Assembly (NCBI GenBank): GCA_934120715.1
Contig: CAKOUW010000001.1
Location: 248,001-312,000 of the forward strand
Source: an uncultured Bacilli bacterium
GTDB lineage: Bacteria; Bacillota_I; Bacilli_A; RF39; UBA660
Length of the DNA stretch: 64,000 nucleotides
Reading direction: 5' to 3'
Program-made: the position numbers and the translations under genes
Notes under the pieces: model-generated
Told to the model about the DNA's origin: nothing
The model's input: the letters and a program-made list of their open reading frames with translations, nothing else
Databases searched by the model: none
In this document: positions 9,278 to 18,040 of the stretch, piece after piece
Layout of the letters: each line of letters starts with the position of its first letter
How positions within the stretch are numbered: position 1 is the stretch's first letter

Positions 9278-9817
9278 ATGACAGTAGCAATTGTTATTGC
9301 AGTAGTTATTTTAATAATACTTATTTGGTTTGTGGCAACTTCTAATGCTTTAAATAAAGCTGTTGTAAAGATTGATGAAGCTAATTCTGGTATTGATGTG
9401 GCTTTAACTAAGAGGTATGATGTTTTAACTAAGATGCTTGATATAACTAAGGGATATGCTAAACATGAAAAAGAGACTTTATTTGAGACTATTAAGCTTA
9501 GAAAAGATATGTCTATGGCGGAAAAGAGTGAGGCTAATAATAAAATGTCTGAGGCTTTTGGCAAAATAAATGTTTTAGTTGAAGCTTATCCTGAATTAAA
9601 GTCTAGTGAAAACTTTAAAACTTTACAATTATCAGTTAGTGATGTTGAAGAACATTTACAAGCGGCTAGACGTTTGTATAATGCTAATATCTCATCTTAT
9701 AATCAAATGATTGTTTCTTTTCCTACTAGTATAATTGCTGGTATGAAAGGCCTAACAAAAAAAGAATTCTTTGTAGCTGATGAAGTTAAAAAAGAAGATG
9801 TTAAGATGGAGTTTTAA
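9278..9817 (+). CDS. LemA family protein
   Basis: 179 residues: an N-terminal signal-anchor helix (residues 2-22) followed by a long helical domain with the LemA signature NALNKAVVKIDEANSGIDVALTKRYD and the C-terminal RRLYNANISSYNQMIVSFPTSIIA. Ribosome site AAAGGAGGTG is strong and sits over the end of the DUF3137 gene, so the two are co-expressed. LemA proteins are membrane-anchored four-helix bundles; the molecular role is not settled. Followed by a hairpin terminator. Confidence 0.92.
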   Translation: MTVAIVIAVVILIILIWFVATSNALNKAVVKIDEANSGIDVALTKRYDVLTKMLDITKGYAKHEKETLFETIKLRKDMSMAEKSEANNKMSEAFGKINVLVEAYPELKSSENFKTLQLSVSDVEEHLQAARRLYNANISSYNQMIVSFPTSIIAGMKGLTKKEFFVADEVKKEDVKMEF

Positions 9818-9835
9818 TTGATTTTAATGATAATG

Positions 9836-9857
9836 AAGGAGTGAATTTCACTCTTTT
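9836..9857 (+). terminator. Terminator after the DUF3137-lemA pair
   Basis: GAGTGA / TCACTC stem with a 3-base loop, extended by AAG and CTTTT wobble/AT pairs and followed by TTTTAATTT. Confidence 0.75.
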
Positions 9858-9895
9858 AATTTAGATATTTAAGTAATAATAGAGGGTGAAGTTAT

Positions 9896-10600
9896 TTGAA
9901 AAGAATAGATAAAATATTATCAGAGCAGACTAACTATAGTAGAAAGGAAATTAAAAAGCTAATTTCTAAAGAATTAGTTTTAGTTAATGATAGGGTGGTT
10001 AAAAGACCGGAAGAAAAATATGAAGATGAAGCTATTATAATTAAAATTAATGGGAAAAAAGTTAGCATAAATAAGCATTTTTATTTATTATTAAATAAAC
10101 CTAAGGGTTATGTTTCTACTACTAGTTTAAATGAGGATAAGACAGTAATTGATCTTATTCCGGATAAATATAAGACTAAAACATTGTTTCCAGCTGGAAG
10201 GCTTGATAAAGATACTACGGGACTTATGCTTATTACAGATGATGGGGTATTTTCTCATAACATCTTATCTCCTAAAAAACATATTAAAAAGATATATGAA
10301 GTTGTGATCGATATTCCTATTAGTGAAGATATGATTATTGGATTTAAGAATGGCGTTAAATTAAATGACGGAGAGTGCAAAAGTGCATTATTAGAAAAAA
10401 CTGGTGAGTATAGTTCTTTAGTTACTCTTACTGAAGGTAGATATCATCAAATTAAGAGAATGTTTGGGTGCTTTGGAGCTAAAGTAGTGCAACTTCATAG
10501 AGTTTGTATGGGAGAGTTATATTTACCAGATGACTTAGGTGTTGGAGAGGCGAGAGAGGCAACTGATGAGGAACTAGAAAAAATACAAAGTAAAAAATAG
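9896..10600 (+). CDS. 16S rRNA pseudouridine synthase, RsuA family
   Basis: 234 residues. N-terminal S4 RNA-binding domain (RIDKILSEQTNYSRKEIKKLI, 2-60) followed by the pseudouridine synthase core with the catalytic block AGRLDKDTTGLMLITDD (Asp near residue 104) and GRYHQIKRMFGCFGAKV. Matches the RsuA/YtzG group that modifies 16S rRNA uridine 516. The start is TTG at 9896, placed 6 bases after GAGGGTGA; no ATG is available nearby. It is convergent with rarA across a terminator. Confidence 0.9.
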   Translation: MKRIDKILSEQTNYSRKEIKKLISKELVLVNDRVVKRPEEKYEDEAIIIKINGKKVSINKHFYLLLNKPKGYVSTTSLNEDKTVIDLIPDKYKTKTLFPAGRLDKDTTGLMLITDDGVFSHNILSPKKHIKKIYEVVIDIPISEDMIIGFKNGVKLNDGECKSALLEKTGEYSSLVTLTEGRYHQIKRMFGCFGAKVVQLHRVCMGELYLPDDLGVGEAREATDEELEKIQSKK

Positions 10601-10617
10601 TACGTGGTACTATTTTT
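10593..10617. terminator. Bidirectional terminator between rsuA-like gene and rarA
   Basis: Perfect 11-bp stem AAAAATAGTAC / GTACTATTTTT with loop GTG, flanked by A and T runs on both sides. Confidence 0.9.
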
Positions 10618-11827
10618 GTTGTTTTAATTGTTCTAGTCTATTATATATTTCTTTTATTTGTTTTTCATAACCTATATCTTTTGGAATATAGTATTTTTTA
10701 TTTTTAAGTTTATTTGGTAAATATTGTTGGACAACATAGGCCCCTTTATAGTCATGGGGGTATTTATAAGTAGTTGAGTCTGTTTTAATATGATCTGGTA
10801 CTGTTCCAACGTTACCATTTTCTATATCTTCAATGGCTTTATCTAGGGCAACATGGGCAGTATTACTTTTAGGAGATAAGGCCATTTCAGTAACTATGGT
10901 ACCTAGTGGAATTCTAGCTTCTGGTAGACCAACTCTTTCGGCAGCATTTATCGCAGCCTCTACTCTTGGGCCTATAGCTGGATTGGCTAAGCCAATGTCT
11001 TCATAAGCAATTACGGTCATTCTTCTATATATGGAATCTAGATCTCCTTCAACTATTAATCTTGCTAGATAGTGTAAGGCAGCATCAACATCACTTCCAC
11101 GGATTGATTTTTGAAAAGCACTTAATACATCATAATGACCATCTCCGTTTTTATCTGAGAAGAAAACTGGTTTATTATTTATTTTTTTTACTATATCAAT
11201 AGTTACCTCTTGGTTATCAGTTGAATAGTATGCTACTTCTAATAGATTATAAGCAAATCTTAGGTCTGTTCCAGCGAGTTTTGCTATATAGTCTAGTGTT
11301 TTATCATCTGTCTTAATATTTGGCAAATATGGGCTTTTAATGGCTCTTTTAAGACCTTTTACTATATCTGCTGTATCTAGTTCTTTTAATTCAAATAATT
11401 GACATCTACTTCTAATGGCTGGATTAATAGCGTGATATGGATTACTAGTAGTCATTCCAATTAATGTTATTAAGCCACTTTCTAGACATGGAAGAAGGAT
11501 ATCTTGTTTATCTTTATTTAGTCTATGTATTTCATCCATTATTAAAATTAGACCGTCATACATTTTAGCTTCTTCAATTACAATATCTAAATCTTTTTTA
11601 GAATTAATGGTAGCATTTAAAAATCTATGCTTAACATCTAAATCTTTTACTATGGCATTTGCTATACTAGTTTTACCAATTCCTGGTTTGCCATATAAGA
11701 TCATAGAAAATATTTTTTTATTTTTTACTAAATTAGTTAATATTTTATCTTCTCCAATTAAATGTGTTTGTCCTAAAACTTCATCTAAGCTATTTGGAGC
11801 TAAATTTATTGCTAGAGGTTTATTCAT
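10610..11827 (-). CDS. rarA: Replication-associated recombination protein A (AAA+ ATPase)
   Basis: About 405 residues from the ATG at 11827 (MNKPLAINLAPNSLDEVLGQ), which fits the family N-terminus and follows GGTGATTAAC; an upstream ATG at 11872 lacks a ribosome site. Walker A YGKPGIGKTS, Walker B LILIMDEIHRLNKDKQD, sensor MTTSNPYHAINPAIRSRC, then the MgsA-type C-terminal region (FQKSIRGSDVDAALHYLARL, AYEDIGLANP). RarA/MgsA acts at stalled replication forks with SSB. Alone on this strand here. Confidence 0.93.
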   Translation of the reverse strand: MNKPLAINLAPNSLDEVLGQTHLIGEDKILTNLVKNKKIFSMILYGKPGIGKTSIANAIVKDLDVKHRFLNATINSKKDLDIVIEEAKMYDGLILIMDEIHRLNKDKQDILLPCLESGLITLIGMTTSNPYHAINPAIRSRCQLFELKELDTADIVKGLKRAIKSPYLPNIKTDDKTLDYIAKLAGTDLRFAYNLLEVAYYSTDNQEVTIDIVKKINNKPVFFSDKNGDGHYDVLSAFQKSIRGSDVDAALHYLARLIVEGDLDSIYRRMTVIAYEDIGLANPAIGPRVEAAINAAERVGLPEARIPLGTIVTEMALSPKSNTAHVALDKAIEDIENGNVGTVPDHIKTDSTTYKYPHDYKGAYVVQQYLPNKLKNKKYYIPKDIGYEKQIKEIYNRLEQLKQQK

Positions 11828-11941
11828 GTTAATCACCGTTTTTATTGTATCAAATTTTCCTATTAAATTCATTAGTTTATAGACACTATATTATTATTTT
11901 CTCACTTTTTGTGGTACAATTATATTGGAGAGGGTGGTAAT

Positions 11942-12844
11942 ATTAAGATTATTGTTGCTATTGACGATTTTATTAATTATTGTACATTTGAAAAGGGTCT
12001 TTCTAATATGACTAAAATATCTTATAGAAATGATCTTGATATTTACTGGGAATATTTAAAAAATAGTGGTATTGATGATGTAGAGGATATTACTGCTGAT
12101 GATATAAGAGGATTCCTTAAGGATAGAAATTCCTTAGAAAAAACTACTACTATTGCTCATAATTTGACTGTTATTAAAAACTTTCATCAATATTTATTAA
12201 AGCAGAAATGTGTTAAGGATGATGTGGCAAGTGGTATTGAAAGACCTAAACTTAGAAAGAGTCTACCTCGCTCTTTAAGTATTGAGGATGTTGATAAATT
12301 ACTTGATATTCCACTTAATACGGTATTTGACTATCGTAACAAGGCTATGCTAGAATTAATGTATGGAACGGGTTTAAGAGTGAGTGAGGTCGTTTCTTTA
12401 AGACTTAATGATATTGATGAGATTAATTGTATTATTAGGGTCATGGGAAAAGGTAGTAAAGAAAGAATTGTTCCGCTAGGAGAATATTGTATTTATTATT
12501 TGAATATGTATTTAGATAAAAGAGAGTTATTACTCAAGAAAAAAACTTGCGATAAATTATTTTTAAATAATCATGGTTGTGGTATTACAAGACAAGGATT
12601 CTTTAAAATATTAAAACAGTTATTGAAAGAAAAAGGTCTTGACATGAATGTTTCCCCACATACTTTGAGACATTCTTTTGCTACTCATTTATTAAATAGG
12701 GGAGCAGATCTTAGAAGTATACAGGAGTTGCTTGGACACTCTGATATATCTACTACACGTATTTATACTCATAGAAGTAATGATAAAATTATAGAGGACT
12801 ACAATAAATTTCATCCACGTAGTCATAAAGGAGATGTTGTTTAA
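11942..12844 (+). CDS. xerD: Tyrosine recombinase XerD
   Basis: About 300 residues. N-terminal SAM-like core-binding domain followed by the catalytic domain with Arg in TGLRVSEV, Lys in GKGSKERIVPLG, HTLRHSFATHLL, the LLGHSDISTTRIYTH block and nucleophile Tyr. It resolves chromosome dimers at dif. No ATG/GTG/TTG lies between the ribosome site GGAGAGGGTGG (11927-11937) and the conserved N-terminus, so an ATT at 11942 or 11948 may be the start; a TTG at 11909 is the other option. deoB follows with a 1-base overlap, the same xerD-deoB order as in Bacillus. Confidence 0.9.
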   Translation: MKIIVAIDDFINYCTFEKGLSNMTKISYRNDLDIYWEYLKNSGIDDVEDITADDIRGFLKDRNSLEKTTTIAHNLTVIKNFHQYLLKQKCVKDDVASGIERPKLRKSLPRSLSIEDVDKLLDIPLNTVFDYRNKAMLELMYGTGLRVSEVVSLRLNDIDEINCIIRVMGKGSKERIVPLGEYCIYYLNMYLDKRELLLKKKTCDKLFLNNHGCGITRQGFFKILKQLLKEKGLDMNVSPHTLRHSFATHLLNRGADLRSIQELLGHSDISTTRIYTHRSNDKIIEDYNKFHPRSHKGDVV

Positions 12845-14010
12845 TGAAATTTAAAAGGATTTTTTTGATGGTGTTAGATTCACTCGGAGTTGGTGAAACT
12901 TTAGATGCTGTTAATTTTAATGATGTGGGAGCTAATACTTTAGGACATATTAATGAACAGTGCAATTTATTTGTGCCAAATCTTAAAAAGCTTGGTTTTT
13001 TAGATACATTAACTATGACTGATGATAGAGATGTTGAGGCCTATTATACTATTGCTAAACCTATAAATGCTGGAAAAGATACATTAAATGGTCATTATGA
13101 AATGGTTGGTATTAAAAATGATATTCCATTTAAGACATTTAACAGTGGTTTTCCTTATGATGTATTGAATGGAATTGAAGAAGTTACTGGAAGAAGAGTA
13201 CTTGGTAATAAGTGTTGTAATGATGATTCTATAATTCAAGAGTTAGGTGAAAGGCAGGCGAATTATGGGGCACTAATTATATATACTTCGGCTGATTCTG
13301 ATTTACAGGTTGCTGCTCATGAAGACGGAATTCCTATATCTTTACTTTATCAGTATTGTGAAAGAATTAGGGCTCTAACTTTAAAAGAAGAGTGGCGAGT
13401 AGGGCGTGTAATTGCTAGGCCTTTTAATGGTACTCCTGGTAAGTATAAATTTATTAATAGTGGTAGAAAAGATTATGCGGTTAAACCACCAAGAAAAACA
13501 ATTTTGGATAGTTTAGTTGAAAATAGTTATAATGTTATTGGTATTGGTAAAATAAACGATATTTTTGATGGGGTAGGAATTAATAAGAATATTAAAGCTA
13601 GTAACAATTCAGAAGCCGTTAATAAACTTCTTGATATAATGGATAAGAATTTTACTGGATTATGTATGGTAAATTTAGCTGATTTTGATAGTTTATATGG
13701 TCATGTTAGAGATACTAATGGTTATGCTAAGGCTATAGAAGAACTTGATGTAGATATGCCGATGATATTAAATAAATTAGAGCTTGATGATTTGCTTATT
13801 ATTACAGCCGATCATGGTAACGATCCAACCTTTAGAGGAAATGATCATACGAGGGAAAATGTTCCAGTTATATTATACAGTAGAAATTTTAAATCACCAT
13901 GCCGCTTACAACCTTTTGATACTTTTGCTAATATAGGAGCAACAATTGCTGATAATTTTGATGTTGAGGCTCCTGAGATTGGTGTCAGTATATTAGATAA
14001 TTTAAAGTAG
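12844..14010 (+). CDS. deoB: Phosphopentomutase
   Basis: Interconverts (deoxy)ribose 1- and 5-phosphate in nucleoside salvage. 388 residues, normal. Alkaline-phosphatase-superfamily metal motifs are visible: FLMVLDSLGVGET at the start, GKDTLNGHYEM (near 78), and ITADHGNDPTFRGNDHTRENVP near the end. Its ATG overlaps the xerD stop (TAATG) and a further gene starts 9 bases after its stop, so xerD, deoB and the following gene probably form one operon. Confidence 0.96.
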   Translation: MKFKRIFLMVLDSLGVGETLDAVNFNDVGANTLGHINEQCNLFVPNLKKLGFLDTLTMTDDRDVEAYYTIAKPINAGKDTLNGHYEMVGIKNDIPFKTFNSGFPYDVLNGIEEVTGRRVLGNKCCNDDSIIQELGERQANYGALIIYTSADSDLQVAAHEDGIPISLLYQYCERIRALTLKEEWRVGRVIARPFNGTPGKYKFINSGRKDYAVKPPRKTILDSLVENSYNVIGIGKINDIFDGVGINKNIKASNNSEAVNKLLDIMDKNFTGLCMVNLADFDSLYGHVRDTNGYAKAIEELDVDMPMILNKLELDDLLIITADHGNDPTFRGNDHTRENVPVILYSRNFKSPCRLQPFDTFANIGATIADNFDVEAPEIGVSILDNLK

Positions 14011-14019
14011 TGAGGCGTT

Positions 14020-15315
14020 ATGTTACAAGTTAATGTTAAAAATGATAGTTATGTATTTTTATATTGTGATGGTGTCGATAATAATGTTGTAGAATTATCA
14101 GAGGACGATTTACGTGGCAAGCAAATAGTTATTCTTTTGCAACCTAACTTTTGTAGTATCCCCACCTATGGAAAACGTGTAATTGAGCAAATTAATAAGT
14201 TAATTGAAATGAATGGAATTAGTAATAACATAGTGATTCGTCCTACACCTAATAGTGATAACAAATTTGATTTTAATAAAGAATTAAATGTTGAAGAATT
14301 GTTATATAAAAACTATGACAATATTAAGCATCCGGAATTGATAAGTGTTATGACACTTGACTATTTTGCTACTGATGTGGATAACAAAATGGTTCCTATA
14401 TATGCTGTTCACCCATTACCACATTGCAAAGATATTGACAGAAAGATAGAACTTTTTGCTGCAGATATTAAAAATAGTGGCTTATCTAATTTTGAAAAAT
14501 TCTTGGCTGCACATATTATTTGTACTCGTTTTATGGATACCGATTCAGAATATGAACAAGACAGAGTTTTTATAAATAATCCTGATTTAAAAAATGTTTA
14601 TGGCAGTAGTATGCATATTTTAAGTGATGGTGATGATGGCTATAAAATTAAGTGTGGTGGTTATGTCGATTTATTTTCAAGGATTATGAGGAAAATGAAT
14701 TTATCTTCAAAGCCTATGATTTTATCAAATATCGAGGGCAATTTTGGTCATGTTGTTAGTTTAGTAGATATTAATGATGAAAAATATGGAATTAATGATA
14801 CTTTCGTTTGTGATTTACGCTCTGATTCTGATTCTAGGGCTCATGTAGAAGCAGAGGAAAGAAAAGATATAAGGGATTCTGAAAGTTATTGGGGATTTAA
14901 TAGTCTGGGCTATTTTTGTATGAATTGTGACGATCTTGTTGCTCTTTTAGGATTAAATAAGTTTAATTCATCAATCATTTATTCATTTGACTTAGTTAAT
15001 TCATATAGTGATTGTGAAAATTTTATTTCGAAGGAAAGGATACCTATTGATTCAATAAAAAAGGCTTTAGGTGCAGTTTACAGACATATGTATTCTATTA
15101 ATGATAATTTTGATGATTACTTAAATGGGGGAGTGCTTGATAGAATGAAATTAGATGTTAATAGGGAAATAGATTTTGTTAAAAAAATGAGGGAAATAGC
15201 TGATAGCAATATGTCTAATAGTAATTTAAGTGAACTAAACGATATGGTTGATAAAAATGCTTCAAATAAAAACATAAACAATGGCAATAATGGAAAAAAC
15301 GAACAAAAAAAATAG
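14020..15315 (+). CDS. Transglutaminase-like cysteine protein of unknown function
   Basis: 431 residues, no signal peptide and no membrane helix. I do not recognise a named family. A central block looks like a transglutaminase/protease-like triad: Cys in KCGGYVDLFSRIMRKMNLS (about residue 212), His in GHVVSLVDI (about 243) and Asp in NDTFVCDLRSDSD (about 258-265). It follows deoB by 9 bases with ribosome site GAGGCG, so it is co-transcribed with xerD-deoB. The C-terminus is Asn/Lys-rich and low in complexity. The enzyme call is inference from the C-H-D spacing only. Confidence 0.5.
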   Translation: MLQVNVKNDSYVFLYCDGVDNNVVELSEDDLRGKQIVILLQPNFCSIPTYGKRVIEQINKLIEMNGISNNIVIRPTPNSDNKFDFNKELNVEELLYKNYDNIKHPELISVMTLDYFATDVDNKMVPIYAVHPLPHCKDIDRKIELFAADIKNSGLSNFEKFLAAHIICTRFMDTDSEYEQDRVFINNPDLKNVYGSSMHILSDGDDGYKIKCGGYVDLFSRIMRKMNLSSKPMILSNIEGNFGHVVSLVDINDEKYGINDTFVCDLRSDSDSRAHVEAEERKDIRDSESYWGFNSLGYFCMNCDDLVALLGLNKFNSSIIYSFDLVNSYSDCENFISKERIPIDSIKKALGAVYRHMYSINDNFDDYLNGGVLDRMKLDVNREIDFVKKMREIADSNMSNSNLSELNDMVDKNASNKNINNGNNGKNEQKK

Positions 15316-15335
15316 GGTAGTGATACCCTATTTTT
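15310..15335 (+). terminator. Terminator of the xerD-deoB operon
   Basis: Perfect 10-bp stem AAATAGGGTA / TACCCTATTT with loop GTGA and a T5 run. The 3' arm TACCCTATTTTT is repeated at 15358-15370, next to the end of the convergent DUF1540 gene. Confidence 0.9.
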
Positions 15336-15362
15336 AATGTCTATAAAAAGGGGATTGGTACC

Positions 15363-15596
15363 CTATTTTTCTTCATCTTCTTCATCATCTGAAGTTACTT
15401 CATATTCATTGTCTGTTATTGGACTGCCTGTGTTTTCAAAACTTTGACATACAGTTTCTTCAACACACTCACATTCATCATTATTACATGTACAACCTAT
15501 ACTTACTGAATCAAGTTCACAACAAGATGTATCTTTATTATTGTGCTTACAACTATCAACGTCACATTTAATACTTTTATTATCTTTCTTAGGCAT
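15363..15596 (-). CDS. DUF1540 domain protein
   Basis: 77 residues, Cys-rich: IKCDVDSCKHN near residue 8, CTCNNDECECVEETVCQSFE in the middle, and an acidic tail. The Cys pattern fits the DUF1540 domain (IxCxxxxCxYN...CxTF), a small probably metal-binding protein common in spore formers. Ribosome site GAGGAGG is strong. Function unknown. Confidence 0.8.
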   Translation of the reverse strand: MPKKDNKSIKCDVDSCKHNNKDTSCCELDSVSIGCTCNNDECECVEETVCQSFENTGSPITDNEYEVTSDDEEDEEK

Positions 15597-15616
15597 TAAT
15601 ATATCCTCCTCTCTAA

Positions 15617-15996
15617 TTAGTAGTTTGCTACAAATTTAGTAAATTATACAGAGTGCTGTAATTTAATTTTAGGTGAATAATTATCCATCTTTTAATAATT
15701 AAAACGCTCAAAATGCATTCTAAAAATTTAACTAAAATGAATTTAGGGGAGTTTACGTATTTATTTTTATATATAAGTTAAGTGTTAAAACTAATATGGT
15801 AAGTTGTTAAATGAATAACTAGAAAATATTATTTTATTAATATATAATATTATAATATATAAATGATTGTAATATAAATAATTATATATATTGGTATTAG
15901 ATAATGTTAAATATAATAATATGATGAATGTAGTAGTATAATATTATTAATATAAATTCAATTTATTTATAATTATATAGTACAAAATTATTAGTA
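15617..15996. other. Extremely AT-rich intergenic stretch
   Basis: No open reading frame or RNA gene can be supported. From about 15780 the sequence is almost only A and T with runs such as TAATATATAATATTATAATA. It separates the deoB operon and DUF1540 gene from a decayed mobile element, and looks like eroding non-coding DNA. Confidence 0.6.
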
Positions 15997-16440
15997 TTAT
16001 ATATTGTATAATGTAATTATTAAAATAAGTTGTTTTATAGAAGTTAACATAATATCAATTATAGGAAGTGATTGAGCAACCTCAATTGAGCAATCTACCT
16101 TATCAAATCTGTTATAATATGATAGTTTCTCATCTTTTAGATACTCTTCTAATGTTAATGCTTCCCATAAATAATCGTACTCTATTTTAGGCTTTTCTAA
16201 GTTCCTAGAATACCAATACCTTAGTTGCATATTTACTTATATAATTAGAAACTTTTTCTTGGTCTTGTATTTCAGAAATTGTCGTAAAACCTAATTTATA
16301 ATTTGTTAAGTTATATATTTGCAAACCATTTTTCTTAATTAAGCATCCACTTAGTGTGTTCTTGCTTTCTCAAACTTTCAATTTAGTTAATAAATCAATA
16401 CCTTTTTCATACGAGTACATCCCCTACTTTTACTTGTCAT
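15997..16440 (-). pseudogene. Decayed rolling-circle-type replication initiator (Rep) gene
   Basis: Fragments of one protein lie in different frames on the minus strand. One frame (16205-16372) reads GLQIYNLTNYKLGFTTISEI and then KVSNYISKYATK before a stop; another (15997-16230) continues with RYWYSRNLEKPKIEY, WEALTLEEYL and NRFDKVDC. The motif order, SNYI.KY.TK followed by RYWYSRNL, is that of Rep proteins of small plasmids and integrative elements. A third piece near 16380-16400 reads YSYEKGIDLLTKLK. At least two frameshifts and a deletion at the KYATK/YWYS junction show that it is dead. Confidence 0.7.
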
Positions 16441-16454
16441 AAAAATTTGGACAA

Positions 16455-16495
16455 ATAAAAAGAAAAGTATATTGTTAATGTTTTATACTTTTCTT
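16455..16495 (-). terminator. Terminator of the XRE regulator gene
   Basis: Perfect 12-bp stem AAGAAAAGTATA / TATACTTTTCTT with a 12-base loop, followed on the minus strand by TTTTTATTTG. It includes the stop codon of the regulator gene. Confidence 0.8.
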
Positions 16496-17250
16496 GATTG
16501 TATTTCTGCAATCTTTTCTAGTACTTCTTTGGCATTATCTTCATTTATTTCTGTATATCCTAATTCTCTTAATGCCTGCACTTTTGCGGTATTTAGTTCT
16601 TGCGTTCTAGAAAGCCTTTCCTCATTTTTATGCTCGATGTCTTCTACAAAACGTTTATGTGTTTCATTTAATCTATTTTTTGAAGCACCACCATTGTTGT
16701 ATAGTGTCATGGCACTGAACATAATACTTTCAAATATGAATTGTTTTTCCTTATTAAAGGCAAATTCTAGAGGCTCTGTAAATCCCAAAGATTTTGATAC
16801 ATAAGCTAACATATATTTTAATTCATTACTAGTTTCCATGGATTGTAGGAAATGGTGTAGATATAAATAAGTGTTATATGTGTTTTTAGTTTTATCTGAT
16901 GATAATTTCTCCTTTAATAGATTTATAATGTCTGATAATAGTTCTTGCTCTTTTTTATTAAATCCCTTTAGATCAGAAATTAATTCTTTATTACTATTAT
17001 CTTTTACCCCTTCGTTTAATCTTTTTTCGATGCCAATAATATAATCACCAGTTATTTTTAATGATCCAAGTCCTTCTATTGATTCAATGTTTAGCAAGTT
17101 TAATAATTTTGCAGCTTTTTCCTTTGGCCATTTATTTAAGTTATCTAAGGCTAAATAATTATATAGCATTTGTCTTGATACACCCAAATATTTTGCTAAA
17201 CGCACTTTACTAATTCCGAGTTCTGTTAAGACATTGTTTAATTCTTTCAT
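16483..17250 (-). CDS. XRE-family (helix-turn-helix) regulator
   Basis: 255 residues. The N-terminus has a lambda-repressor-like HTH: LGISKVRLAKYLGVSRQMLYNYL (residues 11-33). The remainder is helical, charged and unassigned, with a C-terminal region rich in Glu and Lys. Ribosome site GGAGGG. Promoter with -10 TATAAT at 17271-17276 and -35 TTGATT at 17294-17299; a perfect 18-bp palindrome covers the -35 box, suggesting autorepression. It sits beside the decayed Rep gene, so it may be the surviving regulator of that element. Confidence 0.8.
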   Translation of the reverse strand: MKELNNVLTELGISKVRLAKYLGVSRQMLYNYLALDNLNKWPKEKAAKLLNLLNIESIEGLGSLKITGDYIIGIEKRLNEGVKDNSNKELISDLKGFNKKEQELLSDIINLLKEKLSSDKTKNTYNTYLYLHHFLQSMETSNELKYMLAYVSKSLGFTEPLEFAFNKEKQFIFESIMFSAMTLYNNGGASKNRLNETHKRFVEDIEHKNEERLSRTQELNTAKVQALRELGYTEINEDNAKEVLEKIAEIQSRKV

Positions 17251-17270
17251 TTCTCTACCCTCCTAATATA

Positions 17271-17299
17271 ATTATAGACATTTTAGTGTAAATAATCAA
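17271..17299 (-). promoter_or_regulatory. Sigma-A type promoter of the XRE regulator
   Basis: -35 TTGATT at 17294-17299, 17-base spacer, -10 TATAAT at 17271-17276, on the minus strand and 20 bases before the start codon. Confidence 0.7.
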
Positions 17300-17315
17300 G
17301 TGTAAATTTACACTT
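17285..17315. promoter_or_regulatory. Operator: 18-bp palindrome plus a half-site
   Basis: AAGTGTAAATTTACACTT at 17298-17315 is a perfect palindrome touching the -35 box; a half-site AGTGTAAAT lies at 17285-17293 inside the promoter spacer. Two sites on the same promoter fit cooperative repression by the adjacent XRE protein. Confidence 0.7.
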
Positions 17316-17330
17316 TGTAGAGAATATGTA

Positions 17331-17930
17331 TTATAAAATTATTTTTAGTATATTTGGTATTAAGTAAGCTTCAATAACTGAAGATATACTGTAGGCAATA
17401 GTGCAAATAATTAATGTTTTAATATACCTTTTGACTATGATACTTCTACTATATTCTTTTTTTCTAAAATAATAATTAAATATCATTATAGAAAATTTTA
17501 TAGCGTAATAAGATAAAACAAATAGTAATAATATATTAATAATATGAGGAATAATATATATAATTCCCCATAATATTCCTTTTAATTTGAAATTATAAAT
17601 GAAACTGACAAGGGTAAAGCCCAATACGAAGCTTTTAATGCCTAAAATTAATATTATAATTGGTATTCCTATTATTGATATTCCTATTATCCATACTAAT
17701 GTATTTATTATTATGTTATTACTAAGACTTCTATATAATGTATTAAGATTATTTTGTTTATTATTTTTAATTGTATCTATAAAGTTATTTAAATTAGTCA
17801 GTATTAATTGCTTATTTTCGTCACTTAAGAAGGCTATAAATAAGCATCCCAATATAAAAGTTATTAATAATATAATTATGAGTATATATAGTGTTTTATT
17901 GTGTTTAAACTTATTTATTATTTTTTTCAT
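17331..17930 (-). CDS. spoIIM: Stage II sporulation protein M-like membrane protein
   Basis: 199 residues with about five hydrophobic helices. The outline matches SpoIIM (part of the SpoIID-SpoIIM-SpoIIP engulfment machine at the septal membrane): N-terminal helix, a polar loop (about 38-75), then IIINTLVWIIGISIIGIPIIILILGIKSFVLGF, and IPHIINILLLF. In Bacillus spoIIM lies close to xerD and deoB; here it is about 3 kb from deoB, with the Rep/XRE scar in between. No strong terminator seen. Confidence 0.8.
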   Translation of the reverse strand: MKKIINKFKHNKTLYILIIILLITFILGCLFIAFLSDENKQLILTNLNNFIDTIKNNKQNNLNTLYRSLSNNIIINTLVWIIGISIIGIPIIILILGIKSFVLGFTLVSFIYNFKLKGILWGIIYIIPHIINILLLFVLSYYAIKFSIMIFNYYFRKKEYSRSIIVKRYIKTLIICTIAYSISSVIEAYLIPNILKIIL

Positions 17931-18040
17931 AATAATTATATCATCTCCAATTAATTATACTTATTAGGGATATTTTTAATGTTAAAAAGCAATTTACTTT
18001 TTTCAACATATATTTTATAATTATTATTAGAGGTGAAATT

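Noticed and set aside
9121..9564. 147-codon minus-strand ORF across the DUF3137/lemA junction
   Set aside because: It lies opposite two well-supported genes, has no ribosome site and reads as low-complexity hydrophobic/Ser-Thr sequence.
16472..16804. Plus-strand ORF opposite the XRE regulator
   Set aside because: Shadow of the regulator gene, no ribosome site.
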